From NCBI GenBank assembly GCA_902761905.1, contig CACWMK010000032.1, positions 1-33,986 on the forward strand: 33,986 nt of DNA, in the 5' to 3' direction. The notes beneath the pieces were generated by a model. The model was not told the DNA's origin, ran no database searches, and worked only from the letters and a program-made list of their open reading frames with translations. This stretch comes from an uncultured Prevotellaceae bacterium (GTDB lineage: Bacteria > Bacteroidota > Bacteroidia > Bacteroidales > Bacteroidaceae). How positions within the stretch are numbered: the first letter of the stretch is position 1; each line of letters opens with the position of its first letter. Shown one piece after another: positions 17,786 through 25,427 of the stretch. Position numbers and translations under genes: made by a program.

Positions 17786-17817
17786 CAAATATATACTTTT
17801 TTTTGGTATTGAGCAAA
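17786..17817 (-). promoter_or_regulatory. Consensus promoter of the ROK operon
   Basis: On the minus strand TTTG (17817-17814), a 20-nt spacer and TATATTTG (17793-17786) match the Bacteroidota consensus exactly. The leader to the ATG at 17760 is about 20 nt. Confidence 0.8.
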
Positions 17818-17852
17818 TCTTTCCTATTTTTTTTGCAAATATTTACCTGAAT

Positions 17853-17884
17853 CTTGCATTTTTCGAGAAATTTCCGTAACTTTG
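17853..17884 (+). promoter_or_regulatory. Promoter of lysS
   Basis: CTTG (17853-17856), a 20-nt spacer and TAACTTTG (17877-17884) followed by CACCC precede the lysS ATG by 33 nt. It is divergent from the ROK promoter. Confidence 0.75.
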
Positions 17885-17917
17885 CACCCATAAAATTGAA
17901 ATATTCGAATATTAAAG

Positions 17918-19645
17918 ATGAACATTTTAGAGTTAAGCGAACAAGAAATCGGAAGGCGTCAGAGCCTTCAGGAACTGCGCGAGATGGGTATCAACCCCTA
18001 TCCTGCAGCAGAGTTCCCTACCAATGCATTTAGTACAGAAATCAAGGAGAATTTCAAGGATGACGAGGAGCGTGAAGTAGTTATCGCAGGCCGTATGATG
18101 AGCCGTCGTGTGATGGGTAAGGCCTCATTTGCCGAGCTTCAGGACTCTAAGGGTCGCATCCAGGTGTACATCACCCGCGACGATATCTGTCCGGGCGAAA
18201 ACAAGGACTTATATAATAATGTATTTAAGCGTTTGCTCGATATTGGCGATTTCATCGGTGTTAAGGGTAAGGTTTTCCGCACCCAGACTGGTGAGATTTC
18301 AGTTCATGCCTCTGAGCTCACACTGCTTTCTAAGAGCCTTAAGCCACTGCCTATCGTTAAGTACAAGGATGGTGTGGCCTACGATAAGTTTGACGATCCC
18401 GAGTTGCGCTATCGTCAGCGCTATGTCGACCTGGTGGTCAACGAGGGCGTAAAGGACACCTTCCTTAAGCGCGCAACTATCATCCGCACCATGCGCAGCA
18501 TTCTCGACAACGCCGGTTATACCGAGGTCGACACACCTATCCTGCAGAGCATCGCAGGTGGTGCATCAGCCCGCCCATTTATAACCCACTTCAATGCCCT
18601 CAATCAGGACATGTACATGCGTATTGCCACAGAGCTCTACCTCAAGCGCCTCATCGTCGGTGGCTTCGAGGGTGTGTACGAGATGGGTAAGAACTTCCGC
18701 AACGAGGGTATGGACAAGACCCACAACCCTGAGTTCACCTGCATGGAGCTCTATGTCAGCTATAAGGACCTGCTCTGGGGTATGACCTTCACCGAGCAGA
18801 TGCTCGAGCAGATCTGTACAGCCGTAAACGGCAAGCCCGAGGTTGAGATTGATGGCAACATCATCTCGTTCAAGGCTCCGTTCCGTCGTCTGCCTATCCT
18901 CGATGCTATCAAGGAGAAGACCGGTTTCGACTGCGATGGCAAGACCGAGGACGAGATTCGCCAGTTCTGCCTCTCTAAGGGTATGGACGTCGACGATACC
19001 ATGGGTAAGGGTAAGCTCATCGACGAGCTCTTCGGCGAGTTCTGCGAGGGCACATTCATCCAGCCTACATTCATTACCGACTATCCCGTTGAGATGTCAC
19101 CACTTACCAAGATGCACCGCTCTAAGCCCGGTCTCACCGAGCGTTTCGAGCTGATGGTCAATGGTAAGGAGCTGGCCAACGCATATTCTGAGCTCAACGA
19201 TCCTATCGATCAGGAGGAGCGTTTCATCGAGCAGATGAAGCTTGCAGACAAAGGCGACGACGAGGCTATGATCATCGACCACGATTTCCTGCGCGCTCTG
19301 CAGTACGGTATGCCTCCTACATTCGGTATCGGTATCGGTATCGACCGTCTGGTAATGCTTATGACTGGTAAGTTCGCTATTGGCGAGGTAATGCTGTTCC
19401 CACAGATGAAGCCTGAGAAGAAGATTCCTCAGTCGTCTGTAGCCGAGTGGGCCGAGATTGGTGTTCCCGAGGATATCGTTCCAGTACTCCGCAAGGCTGG
19501 TTTCAACCTGATAACAAACATCAAGGACGAGAAGCCCCAGGGTCTCCAGCAGAAGATCGGCGACATCTTCAAGAAGTACAAGCTAGCAATGGCGAAGCCG
19601 AGCGTAGACGAAGTAGCCGCCTGGATCGAAAAGGCTAACGTATGA
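17918..19645 (+). CDS. lysS: Lysyl-tRNA synthetase, class II
   Basis: Charges tRNA-Lys in the cytosol. The 575-residue protein has the OB-fold anticodon-binding domain (VVIAGRMMSRRVMGKASFAEL ... GRIQVYI) and class II motifs: motif 2 around YEMGKNFRNEGMDKTHNPEFT and motif 3 GIGIGIDRLVMLMTG. It carries a C-terminal extension beyond the core, as is common in Bacteroidota LysS. The ATG at 17918 follows a clear promoter. It leads a plus-strand unit with gpsA and the AlkD-sigma gene. Codon use and composition are ordinary. Confidence 0.97.
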   Translation: MNILELSEQEIGRRQSLQELREMGINPYPAAEFPTNAFSTEIKENFKDDEEREVVIAGRMMSRRVMGKASFAELQDSKGRIQVYITRDDICPGENKDLYNNVFKRLLDIGDFIGVKGKVFRTQTGEISVHASELTLLSKSLKPLPIVKYKDGVAYDKFDDPELRYRQRYVDLVVNEGVKDTFLKRATIIRTMRSILDNAGYTEVDTPILQSIAGGASARPFITHFNALNQDMYMRIATELYLKRLIVGGFEGVYEMGKNFRNEGMDKTHNPEFTCMELYVSYKDLLWGMTFTEQMLEQICTAVNGKPEVEIDGNIISFKAPFRRLPILDAIKEKTGFDCDGKTEDEIRQFCLSKGMDVDDTMGKGKLIDELFGEFCEGTFIQPTFITDYPVEMSPLTKMHRSKPGLTERFELMVNGKELANAYSELNDPIDQEERFIEQMKLADKGDDEAMIIDHDFLRALQYGMPPTFGIGIGIDRLVMLMTGKFAIGEVMLFPQMKPEKKIPQSSVAEWAEIGVPEDIVPVLRKAGFNLITNIKDEKPQGLQQKIGDIFKKYKLAMAKPSVDEVAAWIEKANV

Positions 19646-19652
19646 TTTTTTA

Positions 19653-19753
19653 GATAATAAGAACAGAAGAACAAAAAAAGGCTGCGCGACATGTAGGACA
19701 AAGAAATCATGTTCTTTTGTTCTTTTTATCAAAAAAAAGAAGTTCTTATTATC
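19653..19753. repeat. AGAACA-type inverted repeat between lysS and gpsA
   Basis: Arms at 19653-19673 and 19710-19730 pair at 19 of 21 positions, and a third arm at 19742-19753 again pairs with the first over 12 nt. The centre (AAAAAAAGGCTGCGCG...) differs from the copy at 14666. The element fills the 123-nt gap. It could form alternative hairpins near the gpsA ribosome-binding region. Confidence 0.65.
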
Positions 19754-19768
19754 AAAAAAGAAGAAGAG

Positions 19769-20764
19769 ATGTACGATTGTGGTAAGATAGCAATTATCGG
19801 AGGTGGCAGCTGGGCTACAGCTATAGCCAAGATTGTGGTGAGTCACACTCACCATATTGGTTGGTATATGCGTCGCGATGACCGTATCGAGGACTTCCGT
19901 CGCATGGGTCACAACCCCGCTTACCTCACCAGTGTCCACTTCAATATCGACGAGATCAACTTCGATAGCGACCTGAACCGTATTGCCCAGCAGTACGACA
20001 CACTGGTGTTTGTCACCCCTTCGCCTTACCTCAAGAGTCATCTCAAGAAGTTGAAGACGCGTATACGCGACAAATTCATACTGACTGCTATTAAGGGTAT
20101 CGTACCTGATGAAAATCTCGTATGTAGCGAGTATTTTCATCAGGTCTATGATGTGCCTTACGAGAATCTTGCTTGCATCGGTGGTCCTTCTCATGCCGAG
20201 GAGGTTGCGCTCGAGCGTCTCAGCTATCTCACCGTAGGTTGTGCCGACCGTGATAAAGCCCAGGCTTTCTGCGATGTGCTGTCTAGCGAGTATATCAAGA
20301 CCAAGACATCAACCGATGTCGTTGGTATCGAGTATTCTTCCGTTCTGAAGAATGTCTACGCCATTGCCGCAGGTATTTGCAGCGGCCTTAAGTATGGCGA
20401 CAACTTCCAGTCGGTACTCATGGCCAATGCTGTGCAGGAGATGAATCGTTTCCTCACAGCAGTCTATCCATTAGACCGCAATGCTTACGATAGTGTTTAT
20501 CTTGGAGATTTGCTGGTTACGGGTTATAGTAACTTCAGCCGTAACCGCACCTTTGGAACCATGATTGGCAAAGGCTACAGTGTTAAGTCAGCTCAGATTG
20601 AGATGGAGATGATTGCAGAGGGTTACTTCGGCACCAAGTGTATGAAGGAGATCAATCGCCATTGTCACGTCAACATGCCAATCCTCGATGCAGTGTATAA
20701 CATCCTATACGAACGCATCGCCCCCCAAATCGAAATCAAACTTCTCACGGATTCATTCCGCTAA
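19769..20764 (+). CDS. gpsA: Glycerol-3-phosphate dehydrogenase (NAD(P)+)
   Basis: Reduces dihydroxyacetone phosphate to sn-glycerol-3-phosphate for phospholipid synthesis. The 331-residue protein starts with the dinucleotide loop KIAIIGGGSWATAIAKI, has VFVTPSPYLKSHLKKL, TAIKGI and ACIGGPSHAEEVA, and the substrate-domain lysine region EYSSVLKNVYAIAAGICSGLKYGDNF. The ATG at 19769 is preceded by a purine-rich AAGAAGAAGAG; in-frame codons further upstream lie in the AGAACA repeat. It follows lysS, an arrangement I recall as common in Bacteroidales, and is followed after one base by the AlkD-sigma gene. Confidence 0.96.
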   Translation: MYDCGKIAIIGGGSWATAIAKIVVSHTHHIGWYMRRDDRIEDFRRMGHNPAYLTSVHFNIDEINFDSDLNRIAQQYDTLVFVTPSPYLKSHLKKLKTRIRDKFILTAIKGIVPDENLVCSEYFHQVYDVPYENLACIGGPSHAEEVALERLSYLTVGCADRDKAQAFCDVLSSEYIKTKTSTDVVGIEYSSVLKNVYAIAAGICSGLKYGDNFQSVLMANAVQEMNRFLTAVYPLDRNAYDSVYLGDLLVTGYSNFSRNRTFGTMIGKGYSVKSAQIEMEMIAEGYFGTKCMKEINRHCHVNMPILDAVYNILYERIAPQIEIKLLTDSFR

Positions 20765-20765
20765 T

Positions 20766-22481
20766 ATGACCGCTCAAGAAATTATCAACCACATGGAATC
20801 GCTGCGCAACGATGCTCAGCGACGTATCTTGATGGGGTTCTTCAAGACTGGTCCAGGCGAATATGGCGAGGGTGATGAGTTTTTAGGACTGAAAGTTCCC
20901 CAGACACGCGAAGTGGTTCGGCTTGTTTGGAAAGATTTCCCATTAAACGAAATCCCAGAACTCCTCATGTGCCGCTGGCACGAGGTGCGCCTTTGTGGTC
21001 TGCTGATATTGGTTTATAAGTTCGAGAAGCTGGCTACCAAACGACTTGAGAACACCACAGAAGCCATACGAGGCCGCGATGAGATTGTAAACCTTTATCT
21101 GCAATACGCAGAACAAGCCAACAACTGGGATCTTGTAGATCTATCTGTCCACAAAATCCTGGGTCATTGGCTCCTGTTGCCATCAAATCTTGGTGATAGA
21201 GACTATAAGATTAAGGTATTAGATGATCTGGCCCAGAGTCCCTGCTTGTGGAAACAGCGCATGAGCATCGTCTGCTCATGGAAAACCTCCCAACAAGGCG
21301 ATCCCACCTGGTGCCTCCGCTATGCCGAGTTCCATATTCACGACCTTATGCACAAGGCTGCGATTAAGCGAGAGCAGGGCCAAGCTAGCTTGAGCCTTGC
21401 CGAGCGTGAGCAGGCTAGGCTTTTAGCCAAAGCTGTTGGGTGGATGCTAAGAGAGATGGGTAAGAGAGTAAGTGAGGATTTGTTACGCGATTTCCTACGC
21501 CAACACGCCCACGAAATGCCCCGCACTATGCTCCGCTACGCCATCGAAAAACTCCCCGCCCCCGAACGTCAATATTGGATGGCTGTTCCGCAGACGTTCA
21601 CTCCTGCAACAAAATCCAGACCTAATCGGTTTGCAGGCATCCCTGTATCTCAATTCGTGGATATGATTCTAAAGGGCGATGATGAGGCGATGTACTATAT
21701 ACTGCACAATCGCTTAAGCCATCAACTACGTGAGCGCTACGAAGCCTATCAATATCACCTCTACGATTACTTCGAGGACATCATCGATGATTTTTTCCTC
21801 TATCTTCGTGAAAACGGACGATATCCATACGAGTCGCTAAAGCGTCTCAAAAACAAAGATTCATTCAAGAGTTGGTTGCTCAACACCTTCCGTAACTATC
21901 TAAGCAATCGCGCAGAGGCTGAAGAAACGCCTCTCAACATCTGTAGTTCTGAGAACTCTACTGATAATACTGACGCATCAGAACTATCCTACGAGCAGAA
22001 GATTACTATTATCTCCCATCTGATAGCCTATGCTCATCAGGTATTCTTTCCTCGTGTTCGATTCATCTTCCTACGCTCATTGCTCACCTTACTTAATAAG
22101 AAGCGTGCAGTACCCGATAAGGAAATGGCTGAGGCTCTCGACATGACGCCCCTATCCTATCGCGTTGCCGTATATCGCATGAAACAAAACATTACCATGT
22201 TCCGCCAGCGCTTGTTAAAGGGCGAAAAGCTACGTCTTGATGCAGAACACATCATAATGGGAGAGCAAATCAATGACGATTTCGAGCATCTCTACCCAAC
22301 ACTTTTCCGTCTATACATCCAATGCATAGACACTCTAAAGACCAGCACAGCCGTTAAGAATCTTCGTCAACAATATCTCGAAGAGCGAGGCTTTGCAGTT
22401 CATGAGCCAAGTCCAGACTCTCCCACCAAAATCAGTATCCATACATTCTGGGAGAAGTTCAATCGTTGGATAATAACATAA
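20766..22481 (+). CDS. AlkD-like DNA glycosylase fused to a sigma-70-like C-terminal domain
   Basis: A 571-residue two-part protein. Residues 1-275 form a HEAT-like helical array typical of AlkD, which removes bulky or cationic alkylated purines. The AlkD residues Trp/Asp (W121-LV-D125 in NNWDLVDLS), Arg (R165 in WKQRMSIV) and a late Trp (W226 in AVGWMLRE) are present. After a linker, residues about 295-385 resemble sigma region 2 (DYFEDIIDDFFLYLREN ... SFKSWLLNTFRNYLSNR). Residues about 425-480 resemble sigma region 4, with a helix-turn-helix KEMAEALDMTPLSYRVAVYRMKQ. The last 90 residues are unrecognised. A repeat insertion of about 24 residues lies at 199-222. ATG 20766 is one base after the gpsA stop. 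The AlkD part is confident; the sigma part rests on motif resemblance. Confidence 0.75.
   Translation: MTAQEIINHMESLRNDAQRRILMGFFKTGPGEYGEGDEFLGLKVPQTREVVRLVWKDFPLNEIPELLMCRWHEVRLCGLLILVYKFEKLATKRLENTTEAIRGRDEIVNLYLQYAEQANNWDLVDLSVHKILGHWLLLPSNLGDRDYKIKVLDDLAQSPCLWKQRMSIVCSWKTSQQGDPTWCLRYAEFHIHDLMHKAAIKREQGQASLSLAEREQARLLAKAVGWMLREMGKRVSEDLLRDFLRQHAHEMPRTMLRYAIEKLPAPERQYWMAVPQTFTPATKSRPNRFAGIPVSQFVDMILKGDDEAMYYILHNRLSHQLRERYEAYQYHLYDYFEDIIDDFFLYLRENGRYPYESLKRLKNKDSFKSWLLNTFRNYLSNRAEAEETPLNICSSENSTDNTDASELSYEQKITIISHLIAYAHQVFFPRVRFIFLRSLLTLLNKKRAVPDKEMAEALDMTPLSYRVAVYRMKQNITMFRQRLLKGEKLRLDAEHIIMGEQINDDFEHLYPTLFRLYIQCIDTLKTSTAVKNLRQQYLEERGFAVHEPSPDSPTKISIHTFWEKFNRWIIT
21354..21435 (+). repeat. 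Repeat inserted in frame in the AlkD-like domain
   Basis: The insert splits HKA and KAVGWMLRE, which would be continuous in ordinary AlkD relatives. Near-duplicate 7-mers AAGGCTG (21354-21360) and AAAGCTG (21429-21435) flank it 75 nt apart. Positions 21369-21404 match the guaA insert at 30 of 36 nt in the same frame. Confidence 0.7.
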
Positions 22482-22559
22482 TTAAGATTCAGCTGGTCGC
22501 AGAAATCCCTGTCATTGTAAAGTATCCGCACGATGAGGTTCTGGATGATGTAGGTCATA
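22400..22559 (-). pseudogene. Possible remnant of a gene downstream of the 325-aa gene
   Basis: An ATG at 22559, three bases after the stop of the 325-residue gene, opens a 53-codon frame. Its first 24 residues (MTYIIQNLIVRILYNDRDFC ...) read like ordinary protein, but the remainder runs antisense into the 3' end of the AlkD-sigma gene. I read it as the 5' stub of a truncated gene. It could also be chance. Confidence 0.25.
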
Positions 22560-22561
22560 AC

Positions 22562-23539
22562 TCATTTCGCAACAATAACGGTTAAAGACACATCATTACC
22601 TAGTTCCTCATCGGTTCCTTCTGCATGGTGTAATCCCAAATGAGAAAAGTTAGAGAAGAATTTACTAATGCGTTCTTTTTCTTGTTCGGTCAATGGAGCG
22701 GTTATAGATGTCCGTAGCAGGCAGATCATATCCGTTCCGTCCACCCAATCCCAATTGTAGTAATCGGTGATGAGTTGTATGAGATATGGTATGCGTTCCT
22801 CACGATTGACAATATGCGACTGGAAATTTACTTTATGTACATTCTCTACGTTCATCAGAAAATCGACATTTTGACGCTTGAGCGAACTGTCCTTTGTCAG
22901 CTGCTGAATGAGATTGTCGTGCTTGGCCATACGTTCCAGGTGTTCTTCACGGAGTTCCTGACGATATTTGCGTTTTCTCTTCGCGCGATTCAAACACGGT
23001 TTATTGAACATAGACTTCATGTAGTCCATGTTGTAGCAGCCTTTGCCACTTTCGTCAAACCAGCGGTCCTTCTTGCGTACCTCGTTTTTGTACATGCGGA
23101 GTTGCAGAGCCCAGAGTGCCTTCTCATACTGATTGTGGGGCTCTTTGCGTGGCTCCCATCCAGCGAATACCTCTTCTCTTTGTTTTGGAGTAAAACCATA
23201 AAACGTCATCTCCCAGAGGATGCGTGCCAACACCTCAGTTTCTGTCAGGTCCAAATCATTGGCTACTTTTATATCCTTTGCCAGTACATTTTCCCATTTA
23301 CGACTGGCTCCATAGACATCTATCCAGCGTTCTCCATCATCAAGGATAGAATCTTGCCATCTAATTTCGATATGTGGTGTGTCTTCCGGATGGAATTCGT
23401 TGTCAGGCTCCATTAGTCGCAAAATGTCGAACGCCTCTTTGTAACCTGCAAAGCGTCCATTGATTTGGTCATCTCGCATCTCCAGTCCAGGCATGATACT
23501 GTCGAAGTCGTACTTCATGATTAGTTCTTTCAGTGTCAT
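22562..23539 (-). CDS. Uncharacterised 325-residue protein
   Basis: I do not recognise a named function; it recalls an uncharacterised Bacteroidales family (possibly DUF6557, not verifiable here). The protein is soluble, with no signal peptide or membrane segment. It begins MTLKELIMKYDFDSIMPGLEM, contains an acidic/aromatic region (EIRWQDSILDDGERWIDVYGASRKWENVL), and a strongly basic helical stretch near residues 185-215 (NRAKRKRKYRQELREEHLERM) that could bind nucleic acid. A WEMTFYGFTPKQREEVF segment lies in the middle. It follows a truncated phosphoesterase gene by 46 nt and converges on the AlkD-sigma gene. Confidence 0.7.
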   Translation of the reverse strand: MTLKELIMKYDFDSIMPGLEMRDDQINGRFAGYKEAFDILRLMEPDNEFHPEDTPHIEIRWQDSILDDGERWIDVYGASRKWENVLAKDIKVANDLDLTETEVLARILWEMTFYGFTPKQREEVFAGWEPRKEPHNQYEKALWALQLRMYKNEVRKKDRWFDESGKGCYNMDYMKSMFNKPCLNRAKRKRKYRQELREEHLERMAKHDNLIQQLTKDSSLKRQNVDFLMNVENVHKVNFQSHIVNREERIPYLIQLITDYYNWDWVDGTDMICLLRTSITAPLTEQEKERISKFFSNFSHLGLHHAEGTDEELGNDVSLTVIVAK

Positions 23540-23585
23540 AAACTTATTTGTTTTGCTCGTTAATTATCTTTGTGAGGTCAACTTA

Positions 23586-23867
23586 TTATCTCACATCGCT
23601 TCGGTAGTTGTTCTGAGCATATTCTGCAAAGGTGTTGCAATCGTACTGCCTGATTTTCTCTGTGGCAGCATTGTAGATATCCTCTAACGTCAAGAAATGC
23701 AGAATATACACCGTATCGCGCTTGTCCACCGTACTCTTCCAGAGGTCCAGCAACCACTCATCGTGAGCCACGATATCCACTGTATCTGAAAACGGACGCT
23801 TAGGCGAATGCTTCAGGATGTTCGAATGACCGAAATGCAGATCGGCCGTGAAATAGATTTGGTTCAT
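23586..23867 (-). pseudogene. Truncated calcineurin-like metallophosphoesterase
   Basis: The first 57 residues (MNQIYFTADLHFGHSNILKH ... HDEWLLDLWKSTVDKRDTVYIL) match the start of small metallophosphoesterases with the DxH metal motif (DLHFGH). The family continues with a GD motif and further metal ligands (N, H, H), but here the frame turns into HFLTLEDIYNAATEKIRQYD and stops at residue 93. All downstream metal ligands are missing, so it cannot be a normal enzyme. A deletion that joined it to the tail of another gene is the simplest reading. Confidence 0.65.
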
Positions 23868-23967
23868 TGTACTTTTGCTTTAAAATTCGACTTTCTATCC
23901 TTAAGTAGGAAAAAACACGAAATGTTACATCACTAACCGATAAAAAAACTATATTTTAAGATAAAAC

Positions 23968-23999
23968 TTTGGTCCATTCGAAAAAATGAAGTATCTTTG
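23968..23999 (+). promoter_or_regulatory. Consensus promoter of the AAA ATPase gene
   Basis: TTTG (23968-23971), a 20-nt spacer and TATCTTTG (23992-23999) match the consensus exactly. The -7 element forms the outer end of the left inverted repeat. The rest of the 23868-24063 intergenic region shows no other feature. Confidence 0.8.
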
Positions 24000-24051
24000 C
24001 GGCAGGAAGAATAATAAAGAAGAATAAAAGAGAATAAAGAAGAATAAAAGA
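23992..24051 (+). repeat. Left 60-nt inverted repeat flanking the ATPase gene
   Basis: It consists of TATCTTTGCGGCAG, a 7-nt variable part and 39 nt (24013-24051) made of two 20-nt units of AATAAAGAAGAATAAAAGAG. The 39 nt are perfectly complementary to 25276-25314, and the outer 14 nt match 25322-25335 at 13 of 14 positions. Confidence 0.9.
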
Positions 24052-24063
24052 AAGTAAAGCAGC

Positions 24064-25185
24064 ATGGAGAAGACAGATAAAGGTACGCATCATGTGGTGT
24101 TTCAGCCCACATTCGGCAATCGTCCTGACCAGTATATTGGTCGTGACGGGGTGATTGAGCAGTTCATGGCAGGTCTGCAAGAACCTGTGGGAAGTCGTAA
24201 CCGTTGCACGTTGTTTCTCGGACAACGAGGAATGGGTAAAACGGCTCTACTACTAGAACTGAGCGACCGTGCCGTAAAGGCGGACTATGTAGTGGCCCGT
24301 GTGACGGCTCACGAGGGGATGGCACAGGCTATCATTGAACAATTCCAACTGAATGGCTCAGCCTTCTTCAAGGATGACAGACGCAAACTGACTGGTGTGA
24401 CAGCTGGTGCGCTTGGCTTTACCATCGGTCTTACTTTCTCTGAGGCTGCTGAGCGGCAGTACGGGTTTCGCTCGAAAATGTCGTTGCTATGCGATAAGTT
24501 GGCTGAGAAGGACAAAGGGGCATTGATTCTAATTGATGAGGTGCGTACCTCGGCTGCAATGCGAGAAGTGGCATCAGCCTATCAAGAGCTGGTTGGTGAC
24601 GGAAAAAACATTGCTATCGCGATGGCAGGGCTTCCACATGCAGTATCAGGTGTGCTGAACGATCAGGTGCTCACATTCCTGAATCGCGCCAGTAGAGTGG
24701 AGCTAGGATTGATTTCGACAAATATGATTAGGGCTTACTACGAACGGGCGTTCAAGGGGTTGGGTATCACAATCTCAGACCATCTTCTTGATAGGGCTGC
24801 ATTGGCTACTCGCGGTTTTCCTTACTTGATGCAGCTAATTGGTTATTATGTGATTCAATATACTCAGGATGGAGGAACGGTTGATGAAGTCATCATAGAT
24901 AAGGCGGAGAAGTCAGCCATGGGAGACATGGAGAACAACGTTTTTAAACCAATTCTTTCGCCATTGTCTGACAACGATAAGATATTCCTGAAGGCAATGG
25001 CCCGACTAGGAGAACCGATTTCGACAACTAAGCTGCAAGCGGCATTAGGCAAGAAAGGCCCAGCTTTACAACCTTACCGCAAGCGACTGCTTGAGTCAGG
25101 TGTCATCGAGGCGCCAAGGCGAGGCGAACTAGTGTTTGCCGTACCATATTTGGCAGAGTTCTTGTTGAATGAAATGAAAGAATAG
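24064..25185 (+). CDS. AAA-type ATPase with C-terminal winged helix, flanked by inverted repeats
   Basis: A 373-residue soluble P-loop ATPase. Walker A is GQRGMGKT (53-60) and Walker B is ALILIDE (153-159). A sensor-like AMAGLP follows, and the C-terminal region (about 300-373, LGEPISTTKLQAALGKKGPALQPYRKRLLESGVIEA) looks like a winged helix of the Orc1/Cdc6-related or STAND-like archaeal ATPase type. The N-terminus GNRPDQYIGRDGVIEQF is typical of this group. No partner gene is adjacent. It is expressed from its own consensus promoter and enclosed by 60-nt inverted repeats. The role is unknown; such orphan ATPases are often accessory or defence-related (inference). Confidence 0.8.
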   Translation: MEKTDKGTHHVVFQPTFGNRPDQYIGRDGVIEQFMAGLQEPVGSRNRCTLFLGQRGMGKTALLLELSDRAVKADYVVARVTAHEGMAQAIIEQFQLNGSAFFKDDRRKLTGVTAGALGFTIGLTFSEAAERQYGFRSKMSLLCDKLAEKDKGALILIDEVRTSAAMREVASAYQELVGDGKNIAIAMAGLPHAVSGVLNDQVLTFLNRASRVELGLISTNMIRAYYERAFKGLGITISDHLLDRAALATRGFPYLMQLIGYYVIQYTQDGGTVDEVIIDKAEKSAMGDMENNVFKPILSPLSDNDKIFLKAMARLGEPISTTKLQAALGKKGPALQPYRKRLLESGVIEAPRRGELVFAVPYLAEFLLNEMKE

Positions 25186-25275
25186 TTACTCTGGGAATCC
25201 CTGTTACTTATATGGAAAGAATTACGTCTGTCGAAAGAGGACAACGACATCAGTCTTCTTCATCTATCTTTACGA

Positions 25276-25335
25276 TCTTTTATTCTTCTTTATTCTCTTT
25301 TATTCTTCTTTATTCTTTTATCTGCTGCAAAGATA
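25276..25335 (-). repeat. Right 60-nt inverted repeat flanking the ATPase gene
   Basis: This is the mirror of 23992-24051, about 55 of 60 positions complementary. It includes a TATCTTTG element on the minus strand (25335-25328) with a TTTG 18 nt further out (25357-25354). A second promoter would therefore point back into the ATPase gene in antisense. Confidence 0.9.
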
Positions 25336-25367
25336 TGAAAAATAATCTAACGACAAAAGATAAATGC

Positions 25368-25415
25368 GTAAAAAAACAAAAATGGTAGAAAAGCGTTTCT
25401 GACTTTTCTACCATT
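25368..25415 (-). terminator. Intrinsic terminator of fprA
   Basis: A perfect 13-bp stem (25381-25393 with 25403-25415) and 9-nt loop is followed on the minus strand by a T-rich run (TTTTTGTTTTTTTACG). It lies 13 nt after the fprA stop codon. Confidence 0.88.
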
Positions 25416-25427
25416 ATATTTTGAGAC

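Noticed and set aside
24013-24051. Doubled 20-nt unit near the ATPase gene as a CRISPR or phage attachment site
   Set aside because: Only two units, no spacers, no integrase or tRNA nearby; the mirror copy at 25276 makes inverted repeats the better reading.
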